Shown in pieces: positions 8,952-19,609 of a stretch of 64,000 nt of DNA. Positions within the stretch are counted from its first letter, which is position 1. Each line of letters starts with the position of its first letter. The DNA lies in the NCBI GenBank assembly GCA_963556195.1, contig OY744531.1, positions 100,462,123-100,526,122 of the forward strand. Reading direction: 5' to 3'. This DNA is from Sepiola atlantica (taxonomy: Eukaryota; Mollusca; Cephalopoda; Sepiida; Sepiolidae). Both the position numbers and the translations under genes were made by a program. Below the pieces are notes generated by a model. It ran no database searches and had not been told where the DNA came from. It saw nothing but the letters and a program-made list of their open reading frames with translations.

Positions 8952-9006
<55 letters not shown>
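8952..9006. repeat. (TA)n then (GTGT)n microsatellite
   Basis: A TA tract passing into GTGTGTGTTTATGTGTG. The following 650 bp (9010-9660) has no supported gene. Confidence 0.9.
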
Positions 9007-9009
<3 letters not shown>

Positions 9010-9619
9010 TGTGTGTGTTTATGTGTGTATTTACGGTCCACCATAAATAACTATATAACTCTATTTCAACGCAGTAAGTGTAATATGGAAGAAATATGCA
9101 ACTGCAATATAGAAAACTATGGTACACTAATGTTGTTTTTTTTTGCAAAATAAAACATGATTTTTAGTAAAACATTTATTAAAGTTCCGTGTGCTATCCA
9201 TTGGATGAATGCACTTTGCTATTCTTTTCTAGACTGAGCGGCATACAACTGCGTACAGCCCCGTGGGCGCTTAAGCAATTGCAGTACATTCGGATCTGTA
9301 CCTTAAGTTTAACGATGTCATAAAAATATAAGATTTGCGCTTTCGAATGATACATGAAATCGAAGAAATGCTTAAGTATCAACAAATTTACAGACAAAAG
9401 AAATTATATAGTTATTTATGGCGGACCCTATGTATCGAGTTTTACATATAAAAAAAAACATTCCTTGTCTTCTCCCCTGTGTTACATTTTGTTATCTTCG
9501 TATTTATTACATCAACTGTTAAACCTTACAAATGACTTTTGTTGTTTTTTTTGTTTTGTTTTATTAATTCATAATTTGTTTTAAATTGTTTTTGTTTCAG
9601 TAATTATTTTATTTTTTGC

Positions 9620-10290
9620 ATCGACACTAGGGCTGGATGTGATGTGATGTGGCGTGTAGCCATTAGTGAACCCCACATGACCAATAACGATTAGCTATAA
9701 ATAAATAAAATAAACAATAAATAAAAATAAACAATAAATAAACAATAAATAAAATAAACAATAAATCAAAAATAAATAAATAAAAATAAACAATAAATAA
9801 AAGTAAACAATAAATAATAAATAAACAATAAATAAAATAAACAATAAATAAACAATAAACAATAAATAAACAATAAATAAAATAAACAATAAATAAAAAA
9901 TAAATAAAAAATAAACAATAAATAAAATAAACAATAAATAAACAATAAACAATAAATAAACAATAAATAAACAATAAATAAAATAAACAATAAATAAAAT
10001 AAACAATAAATAAAAAATAAATAAAAAATAAACAATAAATAAAATAAACAATAAATAATAAATAAACAATAAATAAACATAAACAATAAATAAACAATAA
10101 ACAATAAATAAAAATAAACAACAAATAAACAATAAATAAAAATAAACAATAAATAAAAATAAACAATAAATAAACAATAAATAAAATAAACAATAGCTGC
10201 AGTCTGGAAGAATAGCCTCCTATGACTGATGGCATGGCCTTAACATTTAGAAAAGTGATTATAATTATCACAGTAATTCTTACTAACTGA
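9620..10290. mobile_element. Dispersed repeat with internal minisatellite expansion
   Basis: The flanks GCCATTAGTGAACCC (about 9658) and CTGCAGTCTGGAAGAATAGC (about 10196) through CCTTAACATTTAGAAAAGTG match the unexpanded element at 10480-10640 (CCCATTACTGAACCC ... CTGCAAGAACAACCTCC ... CTTAACATTTCTAAAAGTAG). In this copy the middle has been replaced by about 500 bp of AAATAAACAATAAAT repeats. Confidence 0.75.
9697..10193. repeat. (AATAAACAATAAAT)n minisatellite
   Basis: About 500 bp of imperfect 14-18 bp A/T-rich repeats. They create long minus-strand frames made only of Phe, Ile, Leu, Tyr, Cys and Val, which are not genes. Confidence 0.95.
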
Positions 10291-10324
10291 AATAACCGTC
10301 TACGCGGTGTAAGTCCGTTTTTTT

Positions 10325-10415
10325 TTATCGGGATAGCTTTAATGACAAAGGGTAGATACGAAAATCTGTTTCGTCAGTGATATAGGCCAATTATTGGTCC
10401 GTGTTTAAAAAAAAA
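10325..10415. repeat. Dispersed repeat segment, copy 1
   Basis: AATGACAAAGGGTAGATACG through GGCCAATTATTGGTCCGTG. A near copy is at 12425-12515. Function unknown. Confidence 0.7.
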
Positions 10416-10479
10416 TTCACTAGATTTTATTGTTCTGCTTCGCTACGAGATCTGGATGAGACACAGGGTAAGATTAATC

Positions 10480-10663
10480 GTGGCGTGCACCCATTACTGA
10501 ACCCAATATGGTCAACAAGGGTTACCTACGAAAATTAGTGCAACCTGCAAGAACAACCTCCTAAGACTGAGGACATAGTCTTAACATTTCTAAAAGTAGT
10601 TATAATTATAATTCCTACTAGCTGAATACCTGTCTCTGTATATATATATATATATATATATAT
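10480..10663. repeat. Dispersed repeat with TA tail
   Basis: Contains CTGCAAGAACAACCTCCTAA and CTGAATACCTGTCTCTG followed by a TA tract (10639-10663). The same tail recurs at 10985-11155. The TA tract appears to be its 3' end. Confidence 0.7.
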
Positions 10664-10990
10664 GTCATCGTAATTAAGAGTCCCTGTGGTCGAGCGGTTA
10701 AGTTTTTCACACATAGGTTCGAGTCTAGTCAGCGGCGATTTTTCTTTTCTTTTTTTTTAAATAATATTGGTTTGTATTATTTAAATTATTCGGACTCCTG
10801 TTCTCATCTTGGATATTATCCTCACAACGTTTCGGCCGATGTAACCCTCTTCAGGTGCGTCTCGTTGAACTTCGGAAATCTGTACGTATTTCGAACGGAA
10901 CCCTTTATTTAATTCACAGAGGGTAGCTGGTTCTGGTTCCGCCAGCCATGACTGGGTAAAAGTCTTAAGTAATTCGTAATTGTATTTTTG
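10664..10990. mobile_element. 330-bp composite repeat, copy 1 (tRNA-like head plus hammerhead-like segment)
   Basis: Runs from ATGTCATCGTAATTAAGAGT to GTAATTGTATTTTTGC and is repeated at 13043-13375. Positions 10680-10735 have Pol III box A (GTGGTCGAGCGGTTAAG) and box B (GGTTCGAGTCT) like a Ser/Leu tRNA without an anticodon arm, so a tRNA-derived SINE head. The hammerhead-like motif at 10823-10857 follows on the opposite strand. Confidence 0.75.
10823..10857 (-). ncRNA. Hammerhead-like motif
   Basis: Minus strand: stem I CAC/GUG; core CUGAAGA; one extra G; stem II GGU/GCC; GAA; palindromic stem III ACGU; cleavage-site base U at 10826. The core is intact but the stems are short, and the distal stem I helix is uncertain. 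A matching copy at 13205-13239 keeps the same structure with an A as the extra base. Confidence 0.5.
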
Positions 10991-11084
10991 CAACCTGCAA
11001 GAACAACCTCCTAGGACTGAGGACATAGCCTTAACATTTCTAAAAGTAGTTATAATTATAATTCCTACTAGCTGAATACCTGTC

Positions 11085-11155
<71 letters not shown>
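10985..11155. repeat. Dispersed repeat tail plus (TA)n
   Basis: Copy of 10550-10663 (CTGCAAGAACAACCTCCTAG ... CTGAATACCTGTCTCTG) ending in a 66-bp TA tract at 11090-11155. Confidence 0.75.
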
Positions 11156-11156
<1 letters not shown>

Positions 11157-11158
<2 letters not shown>

Positions 11159-11502
11159 GAAAGATGTTTGAAGCCTAAGAATGCATTTTATTTTAAATAA
11201 ATAGTAATTTATTTAAAGTAGTCCCAAATTTTCGACGTAATACGTCTTCGTCAGGGGTACAAGACATTTATTTTTTCATAGCGACATGTTTATCGCTAGT
11301 CGAAGGTAAAATCCGTAAGATGTTGATTCGGTAATAGTTCAAATGTCGAAGTCTTTTAGGGAAAGATGCGCGGACACGCATTAAAGATAAGAAGATTTTC
11401 TCCCATTAGAAAGACATATTACGTCGAAAATTTGGGACTACTTTAAATAAATTACTATTTATTTTTTTTAAAAATGCATTCTTAGGCTTCAAACATCTTT
11501 CT
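11157..11502. mobile_element. Fold-back element, arms about 96 bp
   Basis: The left arm 11157-11253 and right arm 11407-11502 are inverted copies (AAGATGTTTGAAGCCTAAGA / its complement; AAATTTTCGACGTAAT / its complement). The spacer is 153 bp. TA tracts lie outside both ends (11090-11155 and 11551-11632). A hammerhead-like motif spans the inner end of the left arm. Confidence 0.8.
11218..11260 (-). ncRNA. Hammerhead-like motif
   Basis: Minus strand: stem I GUA-CCC / GGG-(AC)-UAC; core CUGACGA; one extra A; stem II GACG/CGUC with loop UAUUA; GAA; short palindromic stem III AAUU; cleavage-site base U at 11226. The catalytic core is complete. Stem III is minimal, so monomer activity is doubtful. 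Confidence 0.55.
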
Positions 11503-11548
11503 TACATTTCAATATTGAATGCTTTCTAACGGGAGACCAACAAATCTT

Positions 11549-11550
<2 letters not shown>

Positions 11551-11632
<82 letters not shown>
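11551..11632. repeat. (TA)n microsatellite
   Basis: An 82-bp TA tract to the right of the fold-back element. Confidence 0.95.
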
Positions 11633-11634
<2 letters not shown>

Positions 11635-13042
11635 CATAGTTGTCTGTATGTGTGTGTCGCAGAATCACAGTTAAACGGTTGAGGTTAGAGCAAATCTAAA
11701 AGCAGATTTGGAATCAGTACCCTCGATTCGATATCCTTATCGATTTCAGAAGTTCTTGACCCCTTTTTTAAAACTCATCATTCAAAACTAAAAGTACGTA
11801 AAAATAACATTAGAAACAAATGTTCCGACATTTTAGCGTTACGTTTCCAGTTTAATAGTTTCTATTATTATCCGAACGACCTACAAACTTATTATAGGTA
11901 TATTGTTCGGTCTACTACCTTTTCATTGCCAGCAAGAAAAAAAAAATAAACATATGCAAATTAGTCAAGATGTTTTTTTTTCGTCGAAATATAATACGTA
12001 TTCGACATCGTTTTTTTAATTAAGATGGGATTTTTTTTTATGTCTCTTTATTTGTTTTAGACACTCGAATTATTTTAGATATATGCGGAGAGGTAAGACA
12101 TATTTTAATTTTTGTATCTCTACGCCAAACTTATAATCAGTTAAAGTAGGTTGAAAAATACAATTTCAGTTCCAATATTTTATGCCGGGTTCGAATATCA
12201 CACTAGACAATTGTTTTATTTTACTTTTTTTGTTGTTTTCTATAGAGTTCCAGTTATTACCTAGACGATATCGATCCTAATGCACTTTTTCTTGCAAATT
12301 AAAGTTTTTTGTTTTTTTTACTTTTTAATTGACAAGCAGAAACGAAAGGTTTGAGAAACCCGGCATTGACGGTTACTTCAGTTATTCATATAAAGAAAGT
12401 AAAGTCAAATGTTCCTTTATTTCCTTGATCGAGATAACATTAATGACAAAAGGTAGATAAAACATCTATTCCGTTAGTGATATATGCCAATTATTGCTCC
12501 GTGTTTTTAAAGAAAAACATTTATATTTAATCGATTTCATCGATTTTAATATTTTGTCCTGATCAATATTTGATTGATTTTTTCTCGTCATAAATAAAGG
12601 CGGAGGGAGTCTTCATTCACTAACTATGATGTACTCCTACTCTACACACGGACACCGGACAAACATTAATTCGATACACTTTCTTCATATACACCGGTTT
12701 TCAATCATATTTCAAGCCTTTTCATTAGCTTTGAAGGATCCATGACACAATATAGGAAAGAAAATGTACACAGAATCAAAGATGACGTCGGCTTCATAAT
12801 CTTTTTTCAGAAGTACACACGCTTTTTTCTTTATTCTTTTTTAAAATTATCTCTGCAAAATTTAACTTCTTTCTAAAGGTAAGTCATAATTATCTTAAAT
12901 TGTATTTGTATTTACTTACTATAAATATAAAAATGATAAACCTTTACCAATTACATCGTGACGGATGCCCGAAACAATGTTTTCACCCTACAATCGACAA
13001 TCGAAAGTGATTTTAATTTCCAGGAAATTTGTAACTAATACA
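11633..13042. other. Mostly unassigned AT-rich DNA
   Basis: Apart from the dispersed segment at 12425-12515 (copy of 10325-10415), I see no gene or named repeat here. Confidence 0.4.
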
Positions 13043-13375
13043 GATGTCATCGTAATTAAGAGTCCCTGTGGCCGAGTGGTTAAGTTTTTCACACATAGGT
13101 TCGAGTCTAGTCAGCGGCGATTTTTCTTCTTTTTTTTTTTAAATAATATTGGTTTGTATTATTTAAATTATTCGGACTACTGTTCTCATCTTGGATATTA
13201 TCCTCACAACGTTTCGGCCGATGTAACCTTCTTCAGGTGCGTCTCGTTGAACTTCGGAAATCTGTACGAATCTCGAACGGAACCCTTTATTTAATTACCA
13301 GAGGGTAGCTGGCTCTGGTTCCGCCAGCCATGACTGGGTAAAAGTCTTAAGTAATTCGTAATTGTATTTTTTGTA
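13043..13375. mobile_element. 330-bp composite repeat, copy 2
   Basis: Nearly identical to 10664-10990, including the tRNA-like boxes at 13060-13117 (GTGGCCGAGTGGTTAAG ... GGTTCGAGTCT) and the hammerhead-like motif. The two copies are in direct orientation, 2.4 kb apart. Confidence 0.8.
13205..13239 (-). ncRNA. Hammerhead-like motif, second copy
   Basis: Same fold as 10823-10857: core CUGAAGA, extra A, stem II GGU/GCC, GAAA, stem III ACGU. Only the position next to stem II differs. Confidence 0.5.
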
Positions 13376-13377
13376 TA

Positions 13378-13472
13378 GCCCGTGCTGAGGATTGAACCTT
13401 CACCCTAGAGAAGACTACCACTTAGAACTGGTTATACTTAGCAATTTTATCCGTTGCGCCACGGGTCCTTAT
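13378..13472 (-). mobile_element. tRNA-derived SINE head, Arg-like
   Basis: On the minus strand GACCCGTGGCGCAACGGATAA gives a near-perfect tRNA-Arg acceptor/D-arm and box A, and GGTTCAATCCTC at about 13393 is a decayed box B. The anticodon stem is not tRNA-like, so this is a SINE head or tRNA relic. The adjoining 13473-13560 is an inverted partial copy of the 13140-13235 segment. Confidence 0.65.
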
Positions 13473-13560
13473 GGAGGTTACATCGACCGAAACGTTATGG
13501 GAATAACATCCAAGATGAGAATAGTAGTCCGAATAATCCAAATAATGCAATTTATCAATC

Positions 13561-13960
13561 CTCAACTTATAAATTCCGAAATCCAATATTGGTTTGGGTA
13601 GTCTGTTTGGAAACAAGAAAAAAGGGGCGATATAATGGATTTTTTTTAACCAGTTTAAAAATGTTTGTTTTGTTTACTTTAGTTTTTCTGTTTTACAGCA
13701 TATCAACCCATTCGATTGTACTGCTAAATGGATTTTAAGAAAAATGACTAAAAATGTTGACGGGGGAGGGGCAACGAGAAAAACAAAAATGTAACTTAAA
13801 AGACTCCGTGCAACACGGGTCGAGACAGCTAAAATCTATATAATACTAAAATTCTGATATTCTTGCTTACTTGTTTTCACATTGAATTTTGTTGACGGTG
13901 GGGCAAGGGCGAGTGAGACGAGAACGGACGGAACATCAGAAATAGAGAATGGAGTATATT
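13561..13960. other. No feature recognised
   Basis: Unassigned DNA between the SINE relic and the minisatellite. Confidence 0.4.
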
Positions 13961-13964
13961 AACG

Positions 13965-15415
13965 TAAGAGATTAAAAGGATGGCGTAAATAAATAAAATA
14001 CAGAAATAAGACAAAAGAAGCCGTCTCAGCAGCTTCAACAGGATGATGTAAATAAATAAATGACGTAAATAAAGAAGAAAATGTTAGTGATAAGAGCAAT
14101 AGTGTAAGAGAAGAAGATTAAGAGGATGACGTAAATAAATAAATGACGTAAATAAAGAAGAAAAGGTTAGTGGAAAGAGCAGTAGTGTAAGAGAAGAAGA
14201 TTAAGAGGATGACGTAAATAAATAAATGACGTAAATAAAGAAGAAAAGGTTAGAACAAAGTAAGAGGATGGCATAAATAAATAAATGACGCAAATAAAGA
14301 AGAAAAGGTAAGTGGTAAGAGCAGTAGTGTAAGAGAAGATTAAGAGGATGACGTAAATAAATAAATGACGTAAATAAAGAAGAAAGGGTTAGTGGCAAGA
14401 GCAGTAGTGTAAGAGAAGAAGATTGAGAGTATGGGATAAATATATGATGTAAATAAAGAAGAAAACGGTAATAGTAATAGCAGTAGTGTAAGAACGGGAT
14501 ATTAAGATGATTACGTAAATAAAGCAGAAAAGTTTGTAGTAAGAGCAGGAGTGAAATAGCTAGAAATTAAAAGGATGGCGTAAATAAATAAATTATTTTA
14601 GTGAAGGACAAAGTTAGTTTTAAGTATACAAGAAGATAAAGAGAATGACGTAAATAAATAAATGACGTAAATAAATAATAAAACTAGTAGCAAGGGTAGC
14701 AATGAAAGAAAATGGATTAAAAGGATGACGTAAATAAATAAATGACGTAAATAAAAAGGTTAAAAATAGTAGCAAAGGCAGCAGTGTAAGAGAAGGGATT
14801 AAAAGGATGACGTAAATAAATAAATAAATGACGTAAATAAAGAATTTTAAAAATAGTAGCAAGGGCAGCAGTGTACGAGAAGGGATGAAAAGGATGACGT
14901 AAATAAATAAATGACGTAAATAAAGAGGTTAAAAAAATAGTAGCAAGGGTAGCAGTGTAAGAAAAGGGATTAAAAAGATGACGTAAATAAATAAATGCTT
15001 TTAATAAAGGAGAAAAGTTAGTTTTAAGTATATGAGAAGATTAAGAGGATGACGTAAATAAATAAATGACGTAAATAAAGAATAAAAAATAGCATGGGAT
15101 GCAATGTAAGAGAATGGATTCAAAGGATGACGTAAAGAAATAAATTACGCAAATAAAGAGGTTAAGAAATAGTAGCAAGGGCAGCAGTGTAAGAAAAGGG
15201 ATTAAAAGGATGACGTAAATAAATAAATGGCGTAAATTAAGAGGTTAAAAAATAGTAACAAGGGCAGCAGTGTAATAAAGGGGATTAAGTGGATGACATA
15301 AATAAATGACGTAAATAAAGAATTAAAAAAATAGTAGCAAGGGCAGCAGTGTAAGAGAAGGGATTAAAAGGATGACGTAAATAAATAAATGACGTAAATA
15401 AAGAAGAACGGAAAA
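13965..15415. repeat. Minisatellite of about 85-90 bp units
   Basis: Roughly 14-16 diverged units with the pattern GGATGACGTAAATAAATAAA, TGACGTAAATAAAGAAG, GCAGTAGTGTAAGAGAAG. Each unit has two GACGTAAATAAA boxes. Unit length varies through small deletions. Confidence 0.9.
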
Positions 15416-15647
15416 GGTTAAAAATGCAGAACATCATAAAAATTGTAATACAGGTTTCAATGCTGGGAGCAGCAAAACACAAGACTAACCATTCATTACC
15501 GGACAACGCCGGGTGGAATTTAAAATTGACGTTCTCTGAATTTTCTATTAGATTTTGGTAGGGAAATAATATTGGTTTTGTATTATTCAAATTGGCACAC
15601 AGTTACCTGGGAGTTCAAGATTCACACTCCTCTGCCTAAAATTCACA

Positions 15648-16215
15648 GGTAACATGAATTGGAACAAATACATAGAAGATACTGTCAAGTCTGCTGCAAA
15701 GAAGGTAGGCTCTCTCTACCACGCTAGAAAACTTCTCACACCTGCCAGTATCCTATATCTATACAAAGCCACCATTCGCCCAAGCATGGGTATTGTTGTC
15801 ACATCTAGACTAGTGCAACAACCACTAGTCTGTCCCTCTTAGACAGAGTACAAAATAAATAGTGTTTCTAATCTAATAGGTCTCACACTGTCTACGAGGC
15901 TCCAGCCCCTGTCCCATCGCCACAATGTTGCATCCTCGTGCTTATTTTGCTTCGACGAACTTGTTTCACTTGTTCTCCCTCAGCGTAAATATCTCCGACC
16001 AAAACGGTATGCAGCAAAATCCCACCCCTTTCATGTAGATGTCCCTACATGCCGGAAAGCTTTCTACTCTACTAGCTTCTTTCCTCGAACTGCTTGATTT
16101 GGAATTCCCCTGCTCCCTGTTTCCCTGACTGTACCAGCATGCGGACATTTAAATGTAATGCGAACAAACATCTTGCTGCACAACTCCTCACTTAGGATGC
16201 CCCTATCAACCTCGC
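15648..16215 (+). pseudogene. LINE (CR1/Jockey-like) ORF2 C-terminal fragment
   Basis: Reads NMNWNKYIEDTVKSAAKKVG, SLYHARKLLTPASILYLYKA and TIRPSMG, then after frameshifts SHRHNVASSCLFCFDELVSL, PRTA and FKCNANKHLAAQL. This is the thumb/C-terminal region after the RT catalytic domain of non-LTR retrotransposons. The same family occurs at 33838-34400, 37255-37985 and 62990-63345 (minus strand). Several frameshifts and stops make it dead. Confidence 0.8.
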
Positions 16216-16800
16216 TCCTAATTAGCAGTAGCCCCTTACATCTCAGTGGCAATGAGTCTTGGGGGGGTAGATATAAGTTTTAAAGAATTGGTATTTAGTG
16301 TAATATACAATTTTCGGTCTGCATTTTTACTTTACAATAAATGTTTTGTCTTAAATTCGGGTTATTTAAAAATAATTATAGAAAATTAACAAATTTTTTT
16401 TTTTGGGGGGGGGGTTCAAAATTATTATACTATCGTACTGGGACCGATTAAGGATTTTAGTGTAAATGCAACTTTAAAAACGAAATAATGGAGAAAGCTA
16501 TGATTGAAGCCGGAAAATTTAGCCGACTAAAAATGCAAACCTGAAATGGCATGCGTGACAATTCGATAAGGTCACTGACCAGACCCCACACGAAGAGGAC
16601 CGGGGAAACGCTTTGCCTTCAGATAGATTAGAATAAGCTGAAAACTAATATTTGTCGAAAAACATGTCAAGTGATCTGGATTTCGCTGACCAGACGAGGG
16701 TTTAATTGAGAAAGGCAAGATAAGAAACTGTGCTTGGAAGATGGAGTCGCATGAAAAAAAATTGTGTTAAGAAAAAAAAAAATCAAATCCGCATCACAGA
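16216..16800. other. LINE 3' flank and unassigned DNA
   Basis: No coding signal. A G-run (16402-16414) is the only notable string. Confidence 0.4.
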
Positions 16801-16812
16801 AATGGAATAAAG

Positions 16813-16885
16813 TAAAGAAGTGCAGAGAAGTGCACTAAAGTGCATTGAAGTGCACTAAAGTGCAGGGAAGTGCAAGAGTGCATAA
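16813..16885. repeat. (AAGTGCACTA)n short tandem repeat
   Basis: About seven imperfect 10-bp units AAGTGCA(C/G)NN. Confidence 0.85.
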
Positions 16886-16935
16886 AAGGTGACATACTTG
16901 TTACTTTTATAAATCTGTTGGTTACTACCAACAGA

Positions 16936-16936
16936 G

Positions 16937-16980
<44 letters not shown>
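16936..16980. repeat. (GTT)n microsatellite
   Basis: Fifteen GTT units. DNA downstream (16996-17223) has an open frame after a plausible TTTCCTTTGCAG acceptor, but the product is unrecognised and compositionally unconvincing. Confidence 0.9.
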
Positions 16981-17223
16981 ACATTTCCTTTGCAGCTAAC
17001 ACCAAAGGCGACCCTGGTGAAACGCAGGGGTTACCACGGGCTCCGGTTGATAATTTTCATCTATCGGGGTTTACACAGCGGCATTTTTGTTCTGTACAGT
17101 TTGGGGATTCGACCACGAGAGCAGCCGGCCGCCAATAAAACGAGTTGCAATACAGCAATAAAGGCAGCTCGCAACATCCACGGAACATTCGGTCAGAAGA
17201 CGCACACTGCAACGTCGGTTTAA

Positions 17224-17562
17224 ACAATGATGTCATGTATTGAAAGTGCATAAGGTTGTGGATGTCCGCCTCTAGTTGACAACGATGAATAGAAGACGTC
17301 AATCAAAGTAGATCCACGCACAACACTCCCATAATTTACTGAAGGTAAGGCCTAAGTCATTCGGCGATAGTTCTGGACCACCCCAAGCAACTAGCTTGAC
17401 AAATGTGTGTCGCATGAACTTTGCAAAAATACAAAGAAAGAATCGGTCCTAAGTGGTGGCGTCTGTGGCGTATTTCTCCGTCATATTCTTACGTGCGACG
17501 AAAAGTGTATACTTTATAATGATCAGCGACGACCAGGTAAGTGTTTGGGCCAAGATGAAATA

Positions 17563-17566
<4 letters not shown>
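17224..17566. other. No feature recognised
   Basis: Unassigned DNA of mixed composition up to the next TA tract. Confidence 0.35.
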
Positions 17567-17632
<66 letters not shown>

Positions 17633-17680
17633 GGGGGGTGTTGTGTGTGTGTGGGTGTGTGGGTGTGTGTTGTGTGCGGA
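17567..17680. repeat. (TA)n-(TG)n compound microsatellite
   Basis: TA to 17624, then TG/GGTG repeats. It ends 14 bp before the fold-back element at 17694. Confidence 0.95.
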
Positions 17681-17693
17681 TGTCTAAATATAT

Positions 17694-18084
17694 TCCATGA
17701 AAAATGCCAGTATACTGAAATTATATGCCCTTAATAGGGTTTAGATGAAAATTCATATACACTAAATGTACAAAAGTAAGGAAATTCCCAAAGTTTTACA
17801 CTTTTATTGTCATTAAGGGTATGACTACATATCAACCAAACCATTTCATTATCCCATCACTACAGTATACATCTCTATGCATGAGTGGATGAAGTGTGTG
17901 AGGTGCGCTGAAGAAAAATTCCTACCAGTAAAATACATAGCCCTGTTGTGCTCGCATACCCTTAATGACAATAAAAGTGTAAAAATTTGGGAATTTCCTT
18001 GCTTTTGTACATTTAGGGTATATGAATTTTCCTCTTAACCCTATTAAGGGCATATGATTTCAGTAGACTGGTATTTTTCATAGA
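17694..18084. mobile_element. Fold-back MITE, arms about 130 bp
   Basis: The left arm (17694-17823) and right arm (17954-18084) are long inverted repeats of high identity: CTTAATAGGG, AATTCATATAC, ACACTTTTATTGTCATTAAG and their complements. The unique spacer is about 130 bp. No coding capacity. Confidence 0.88.
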
Positions 18085-18159
18085 ATGTCACTACTTTTGT
18101 AAAGGCTATGCCTCAATACAATGCCTTCTCATAACTGATATAGTTGGTAGTTTTACTAA

Positions 18160-18430
18160 TCAAGGTGTATGGTGAACTTAAATTAAAATGCCATCAACTA
18201 GACACTAGAACCTCTATCTTTGCCAAAAATCAGCTGAATCCATCAAATGGTCGATAAGATATAGAATAAAGTGTATGAATACGGGTCATTTTTAAGTTTA
18301 TTTGAAATTTTCTGGAAAACTAAGATATATGGTAAACTGAAATTAAAATGCCATCAATTAGACCCTAGAACCTCTATCTCTGCCAAAAATCAGCTGAATC
18401 CATCAAATTGTTGATGAGATACAGGGTGGC
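18160..18430. repeat. Two-unit direct repeat (about 160-bp period)
   Basis: AAATTAAAATGCCATCAA(C/T)TAG through CAGCTGAATCCATCAAAT occurs at about 18180-18250 and 18340-18410. The second copy is followed by CATACATACGTACGCATG. DNA to 18640 is otherwise unassigned. Confidence 0.75.
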
Positions 18431-18654
18431 ACATACATACGTACGCATGTAGTACGTGCACACTTATAACATGATTTCATGATTGAACTTTCTGGATCTC
18501 TGGGTTGCCTTGACTAATGATGCTGAAATTCTACACACTTATAGAACCTATCAAATAAAAATGTTGTGCAAAGTTTTAACTAATTTGATTTATTGGTTTT
18601 TGAGTTATGATTGATCAAAGAAATGAGATTTCTAGCATAGGCCATTCGTGTAGT

Positions 18655-19490
18655 CTATTAAGGGATAGAGCGCTCTCGCGCCTCCCTTGATTAATCCCTT
18701 TTTGGGTTGAACACTGTAGTAAGTGAAATCGCCAAATGCCATTAGCGATAATGCAAAGCTTTTCGTGTAAACAAATGGAGCACTCTTCGACAGTTGACAC
18801 TGTGTATATAAACAATGAGATTTTGCGTACTCACAACTATCTACTCGACTGTCGAGTTTCGATCCTGGGTTGCGGAACTTTTCTGTGATATAGCGTAACA
18901 CACTGTCTGTGGATTATAAAATATATGCCCCCCCCTTTTAGAATTGAGCACTGTAGTAAGCGAAATCACCAACAGTCATTAGCAAAAATGCAAAGTTTTT
19001 CATGCAAACAAATAGAGTAGTCTTCGACAGTTTACAGTGTTTATATAAACATTGAGATTTCGCTTACGCACAGCTTATAACTGACAGCCGAATGATTAGA
19101 AGTGCTGACTCTCGAGTTTCGATCCATGGTTTGAGGCACTTGACTGTCTGAGCACACAGAAAAGCTGTGATACAGCGAAACAACCTGTCTGTGGATGACT
19201 ACATATATGTCTCCATTCTTGCGTTGAGCACTGTAGTAAGTGGAATCGCCAACTGTCATTTGCGAAACTGCAAATCTCTTCGTGTAAAAAAATAGAGCAC
19301 TCTTCGGCAGTTGGCGGTGTTTATATAAACATTGAGATTTCACTTACTCTCGGCTTATGACTGGGCGGAATGGTTAGAAGCGCCGGCTGTCTACTAGACG
19401 GTCGAGTCTCGTTCCTGGCTAGCGACACTGAAGAGCTCTTATATAGCAAAACAGTCTGCCTGTGGATAGCTATAGACATGTTTCAGTGTG
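18655..19490 (+). mobile_element. tRNA-derived SINE, three tandem copies
   Basis: Units of about 275 bp at 18655-18925, 18925-19208 and 19208-19490. Each has GAGCACTGTAGTAAGTG, GCAAAGCTTTTCGTGTAAAC-like and ATATAAACATTGAGATTTCG blocks. A tRNA-like head follows (in the third unit GGCGGAATGGTTAGAAGCGC ... GGTCGAGTCTCGTTCC) and then the tail TGTCTGTGGATGACTACATA. The same family runs on the minus strand at 26345-27190 and partly at 28640-28756. Confidence 0.8.
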
Positions 19491-19609
19491 GCTAGATGTG
19501 GCGAGAGTTTCAAGCTGAACTTCGAAAGGGGCCGATGGAACCCTTTCGCTATTATACTCACTACGAAGTTTAAGTTTGTGTACATTTGCACAACCATAGA
19601 CTATAATCA

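Noticed and set aside
9663..10271. 202-codon minus-strand frame resembling a membrane protein
   Set aside because: It is made of AATAAACAATAAAT repeats, and hydrophobic residues arise from A/T-rich codons alone.
10680..10735. tRNA-Ser/Leu gene
   Set aside because: Boxes A and B are present but the anticodon arm and acceptor pairing are missing. An almost identical copy lies at 13060-13117, so it is a SINE head.
16996..17223. Coding exon after TTTCCTTTGCAG
   Set aside because: The frame is open, but residues are not recognisable, another frame gives an equally plausible short product, and (GTT)n upstream makes the acceptor context unreliable.
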